This document shows positions 33,001 to 34,073 of a stretch of DNA of 34,073 nucleotides, piece after piece; the stretch's first letter is position 1, and each line of letters opens with the position of its first letter. Location: NCBI GenBank assembly GCA_017454745.1, contig JAFTCL010000003.1:1-34073 (forward strand), in the 5' to 3' direction. This DNA is from Kiritimatiellia bacterium (lineage in GTDB: Bacteria; Verrucomicrobiota; Kiritimatiellia; RFP12; UBA1067). The translations under genes and the position numbers were made by a program. The notes beneath the pieces are model-generated. The model was given only the letters and a program-made list of their open reading frames with translations, did not search any database and was not told the DNA's origin.

Positions 33001-34020
33001 GATCGGCCAGTTGTCGCCGTTCTTCTGCTCGTGGAAGATGACGTAGCCTTCGCGGGCGAACCGGGCGCGGAGGACGAACTCCTCCTTGCCGTAATCGCCG
33101 GTGGGCGTCTCGAAGACCACGGGCTTGTTGAAGTCGAACTTGGTTTTGGCGTAGCCTTCCTCGTCGTACTCGACGCCGTCGTAGGTCGTGTTCGCCTTGT
33201 TCGGGTCGTAGAGGAACCAGCCGATGAAGGTGCGGCCCAGCGGGGAGGGCAGCACCTCCGGTCGGACGAGGTATTCGCCGCTCTTCACGATCTGCCGGAA
33301 GGTCTTGTTGCCCTCGCGGGTGGTGAAGTAGCGGGGGACGTAGGTGTTGTACGTGTCCGGGTCGGACTGGTCGAAGTTAAGGCTGTAGAAGTCGTAGAGG
33401 CGGCGGCCGACCTCGACGGTCGTGCCGGTTTCGTCGTAGATGGCGTAAACGGAGAAGCTGGCGGCGACGAACCAGAAGGCGCTCACGGTGTCGCGGGCGG
33501 CGTTTAGGGTGAAGCCGCAGTCGGACTCGGGCAGCGTCTCGACCGTGCCGTCGTCCGCAAGGTGGGCGACGCGCAGCCTGGCGCCGGGCGTGACCGCCAC
33601 CGGCTCGGACAGCTCCACCGCGACGCGCACCGGCGCGCCGGGCGCGGGCTGCCACTTTTGGCCGTCGGAATTGATGGAAATGTCGTACATCGCGAGCACG
33701 GAGGACGGGTCGGCCGAGAGACCGGCCGCGATTTTGGCACGGGCGTCCTCCGCCTCGGTGCGGGACATGGCGACCTCAGCCTTTGCGGGCAGGCGCTTTT
33801 CATCCATGGAACTGACCGCGATGCGGCCGTCCGCGCTCCGCCGGTTAAGGCGGGCGAAGGTTTTTCCGTCCGCCGGGCGGGACGCGGCGGTTTTTCCGGC
33901 ACTGACGGACTCCGTCCGCGCGGTTTCATTACCGTTATTTGCCGGCAAGCCCACGCGGCGCACCATCCATACGCAAGCGCAAAGTGCCAGCAACCAAACC
34001 AAAAATAACTTCGCTTTCAA
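24097..34020 (-). CDS. Giant InlB-repeat surface protein, possibly 5'-extended at the window edge
   Basis: About 3,307 residues from TTG 34020, which has GGAGAG upstream and begins a signal-like segment (MKAKLFLVWLLALCACVW). GTG 34062 is an alternative, and the frame is open to the window edge. At least eight 'G-x-x-F-x-GW' strand motifs (GRTFIGWFLYD, GYSFSGWWTS, GYYFTGWYAD, YRYAGWYEV, GYAFVGWTI, LTLVGWNT, IFRGWST, YRFKGWDP) mark InlB B-repeat/Flg_new-type modules along the protein. A Tyr/Ser/Thr-rich segment (31860-32110) is followed by seven ~75-residue repeats (30248-31839). Each repeat has YYIKLADGTWRQI, then VY-x-ATAITVT and SFTLGA. The C-terminal ~110 residues form a distinct domain. 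No LPXTG or PEP-CTERM is present. A role in adhesion or extracellular structure is inferred. Confidence 0.85.
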   Translation of the reverse strand: MKAKLFLVWLLALCACVWMVRRVGLPANNGNETARTESVSAGKTAASRPADGKTFARLNRRSADGRIAVSSMDEKRLPAKAEVAMSRTEAEDARAKIAAGLSADPSSVLAMYDISINSDGQKWQPAPGAPVRVAVELSEPVAVTPGARLRVAHLADDGTVETLPESDCGFTLNAARDTVSAFWFVAASFSVYAIYDETGTTVEVGRRLYDFYSLNFDQSDPDTYNTYVPRYFTTREGNKTFRQIVKSGEYLVRPEVLPSPLGRTFIGWFLYDPNKANTTYDGVEYDEEGYAKTKFDFNKPVVFETPTGDYGKEEFVLRARFAREGYVIFHEQKNGDNWPITAVRRTPMAEVATNAATGEITVQGSVRIDDLYVTYDDPPKDGEDQQQENGTPKMIFRGWSTQPVDAGTVTPSLLTTNYYVFTRIKGTPAVARHLYPVFLNINWLSFQAAETGSGAIYNPPQHFYQDQGTNRFPTSALKGYSFSGWWTSADEQTGVQVSDANGNLVVENSDLPTTLEAAAADGAWGGYISGGQLMLAKNVELFGRWTAVPTDYTVVIWRQKSTDAANLPNAEKHYDFAQSIPRSAETGSQVSVGSEYMGYAGSGDYVGFHYSHCDSAKTVAADGTTVLNVYYDRNVHTYRFYNTDSSSINTTTNYSYSYTPIAGNLAYTTYACSDTYTTYSGSDTYTTYTCGYSYVNSYTYEYNYSKTFSRGNSYNSNKSGKQIGTSGYYVLSISSTSWGTTTYTYYIRQGTSGNWYKIPDDYGSDVYNYATSMTSSGTGNSTQYTYSGNQTFTLGAENTQDKTESKQIGTSGWYVSYRKSTSWVTTTYTYYIRQGTSGNWYQISSSNGSDIYNNATDIVVTQNTTTGSFTLGASPDSATITVLEANNKSVVGGYKVAVRDNTYYIRLADGTWRQIASNGSAVYNNATSITITPNANNSQNFSLGAVASATDAAALEASAWKKTVGDYAVSYTGTSRVYYIKLADGTWRQISTNGSTVYHDATAITVTPNANNSQSFTLGAIADAADAAALEASAWRKTVGDYAVSYTGTGTSLVYYIKLADGTWRQISTNGSTVYYDATAITVTPSANNSPSFTLGAKASAADVATLESADRKKTVGDYEVSYTGSGTSRNYYVKNGGEWLLIPSQYGATAYYDGTELEIGEADPVTQTFTVETTAVINATTIGTLEANKRSAGAYDVSYSGSTYYIKLLTDGTWHQITNNGAALWNNATDITVTVTSSNQTEVLAITALYGASIKDYFPVKVSGTQHTWKATSAAGKLYQQRLLIVEYMEDLDAYFYISDNDGKGGTIYMYVEVDEDESDGTRFGDSDKYYREYFSYGHNYNFLTYLEDFYPLVGYTNDWRNADCNGSGAAFVLNDGIYRYPGSSTFANGNNVSKFYYDRLPFELEIRDSYENTLKSTKTVLFSQKIAEPEIWESERNGYYFTGWYADQACSTRVFFDEEEFNNSTLVNKVLYDRMPAYNLRVYAGWGIGDYLIQVDPNGGELMLSSDPNVTAQSTWFWEPTVGGEPIHEYKTVTRSFVESLDGTWFYALQDRSSHGLTNTVWVSGEPRERSAYYTQDQSDPYIVDPSIRYAPATNAYRYAGWYEVTTNAAGQEVEELFAFEQPPLHDTFIRLHWKKLGTYHILYDPGRGTMSTNDENETTFKLLETYVYADDAEVMVVRTAVPPAGYAFVGWTIRNADGRVYHPGETFNFDSLYAITSLDANGNKIKQLVLDAVYSQVKTVSLTTDANGGTIDPLTAVTLPLAYPDAPTLITNITDTARTVSGMRNNAYGTLSDGTGYNCTVYDAEGKAYSLTLVGWNTKADGTGQHFATNILVGVDSDGTDNDDGHNVLYAEWAIDVYYDKNFDAADWRHGTWGDGFVFNPEEGQSPESETAKGLYSCTTTLNGYAKEPSVVFNDTIDPETGDVKVFRFWSTERYKEEGMLPQYDFNTPVTGPLTLYACWSDLITVPFHAVDASAETLVERQDWLIDGNDHFTVGNDTNVSFADPPSAYVNPSAGYQYAFTCVASGMNDVSEASRVKRVYFNAAPDARAVYVEYENGETGPMPSGKELYIVYFQNPRTLPIEYVTVNDGTVSNVSTNQTPAAPGYAAVGSEAYVMAANVTQPLSYPTASSTYLYYAFSAGGTNAAGQAQLSVMTGASGSDSERPELLRVRNSWRGIEYSTDGGENWSRYGFDTRLYVVYFTAQPTIITLNERTVGTEADMAALFKYSIVVTEFQQTHTETQRQTRPSNSSTWTDSGAPTLSDPTLVNNSTRTVSSSDKYLADGGVESVTLLYSSNPGNWSNPDGSWSRSYDAYVRNNTRTVTETIQRVVITQAATNEFATVNDTGDGVYVYEAEAESAPDTKQVTYTNTRISLPVELHVAFSQRGTIDHMDATYRNDERKTLTVPLSADGTFAVTEEMLLARADAESDTYLVKADANLDGYCFVGVFYGRANETDGTDENRVDIEGRVTSVGLVRPEGGEYYALCLNGDPTKPLGDYELYYVYCELPVVRYMKEGVNGALTVLQEVRYGGHELAMNGETVVKQGELLPVGSDVLAITPGGSIGANIFRVPVVLDGATEGSLNHRKFAAGMSGVSNLNGMDGESDSIYLKIDGAVLKWSPDGDEWGEFSPGAVPTVYAIYKEKGYDLTIVETSLASEADKANDKFTVTIYSENFDNGAVFEVSGYEDDDGTVEELQVSDKKLTLTVKSGCNVVLHALPNGELEYRITEALPLRYVMQSVTIDGYAPASQYQVENGTALFLEKSKTVEFTNAKYYNVQFVEERVAGEDDKVLTVLSEDGEEQVESRDYLYGTAVDAIATPSTIPDKPWNDERTAIYRFKGWDPQIEPVSSNAVYAAAYRSIAIPQAEQRSNGDMLTVKLENFTEAQLVALLKSLDGEKLDLESAGYDVAAANKWLNTEDANGLKRWENIVTGTEYTQPLWIDMASDGSQMTMRIWDKPLAEVKKDLGYTVRYVLEKTTGAGWNRIAGPTEDALAIDTARPGMNVTLLKEDGTTAGASGLYRVVTQIIPNQKTTVVNEIPSKNIGGILEVASSYTNTVIASPWVALDTDKQSGAVALAADPAADNVTIAKLMADVNLAAGDKIYAYDTANKVHYGWEKIANRGSETDAWESFISAAPDGVTMADPVSSTMSRGGAFWLVRPTPLAADGSLKPVFVCGQHLAGDYTVTVPGGGSTEPVCVLIANPTMYDVDINSLKFTGDIGEEDTIWVPSANPNIATTYRRNITNGTWEQKTFKYLGNRKVTVWRAEGSIPAGTGFWYTRRTAGDLTLTWDGWKETEETADAGTDGE
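30248..31839 (-). repeat. Seven ~75-85-residue coding repeats, some nearly identical
   Basis: Within the giant gene, the segment around GTGCTTCCGTTCGTCGAG recurs at 30803 and 31034 (period 231 bp, 77 codons), with a diverged copy at about 31259. A second pair near CCAGTTTCCGCTAGTACC recurs at 31501 and 31756 (period 255 bp, 85 codons) with over 60 bp almost unchanged. Near-identity in two separate sub-lineages indicates recent amplification or gene conversion. Confidence 0.85.
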
Positions 34021-34073
34021 AATCGTCTCTCCGTTTCTTGCCACCAACGGGCATGGTTCCACAAAAAAGCTGA

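Noticed and set aside
24682..33507. Several long + strand frames (464-681 codons) opposite the giant gene
   Set aside because: His/Val/Arg/Gly-rich antisense shadows; the minus-strand frame is continuous, has a signal segment and ordered repeats.

Overview
The window reads as a chromosomal segment of a PVC-group bacterium, most likely Verrucomicrobiota of the Kiritimatiellae/Lentisphaerae type. The evidence is two PEP-CTERM-tagged exported proteins, many secreted glycan-active enzymes (GH50 agarase-like, BNR sialidase, DUF4874/DUF4832 pseudo-glycosidase), a giant surface protein with InlB/Flg_new-type 'GW' repeats, and small 'NIVGY...GFN' surface proteins. The lineage is inferred from protein style; no rRNA is present.

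Left part, + strand (1-7.5 kb): a two-copy tandem-repeat surface protein without a signal peptide; a PEP-CTERM protein preceded by a strong 5' hairpin and followed by a clear terminator; then a tight run of GH50-like hydrolase, rarA, a membrane-anchored DUF6717-like protein and a zinc-ribbon membrane protein. Two tRNA genes follow, Val(GAC) and Leu(UAA), with a terminator-like hairpin between them, then an AT-rich patch with five phased TAAGTA motifs.

Middle, - strand (7.7-17.2 kb): housekeeping operon fusA-apgM-mnmA, and an operon headed by dnaN carrying a sialidase, a DUF6941 protein and an orphan solute-binding protein. From 17.3 to 20.2 kb are a Tat-exported metallophosphoesterase and a DUF4874/DUF4832 secreted protein, each with its own promoter candidate.

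Right part, - strand (20.3-34.07 kb) is the accessory region. It holds an unrecognised membrane protein whose 3' half is built from 18-bp repeats and three copies of a ~19-bp motif. Three more copies in inverted orientation lie in the non-coding DNA upstream. Next come a secreted protein of unknown function, a toxin-antitoxin pair with a Gp49/HigB-like toxin and an antitoxin lacking an obvious HTH, a PEP-CTERM protein, and a ~3,300-residue surface protein whose frame runs open to the right edge. The giant protein carries seven ~75-residue repeats, some nearly identical at DNA level, in a segment of different base composition.

The most unusual signals are the inverted pair of three-copy ~78-bp-period motif arrays (20.58-20.74 and 21.44-21.61 kb), the phased TAAGTA array beside the tRNAs, and the apparent relation between the C-terminal domain of the giant protein and the repeat of the first gene. 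No CRISPR array, transposase, integrase or rRNA was seen.
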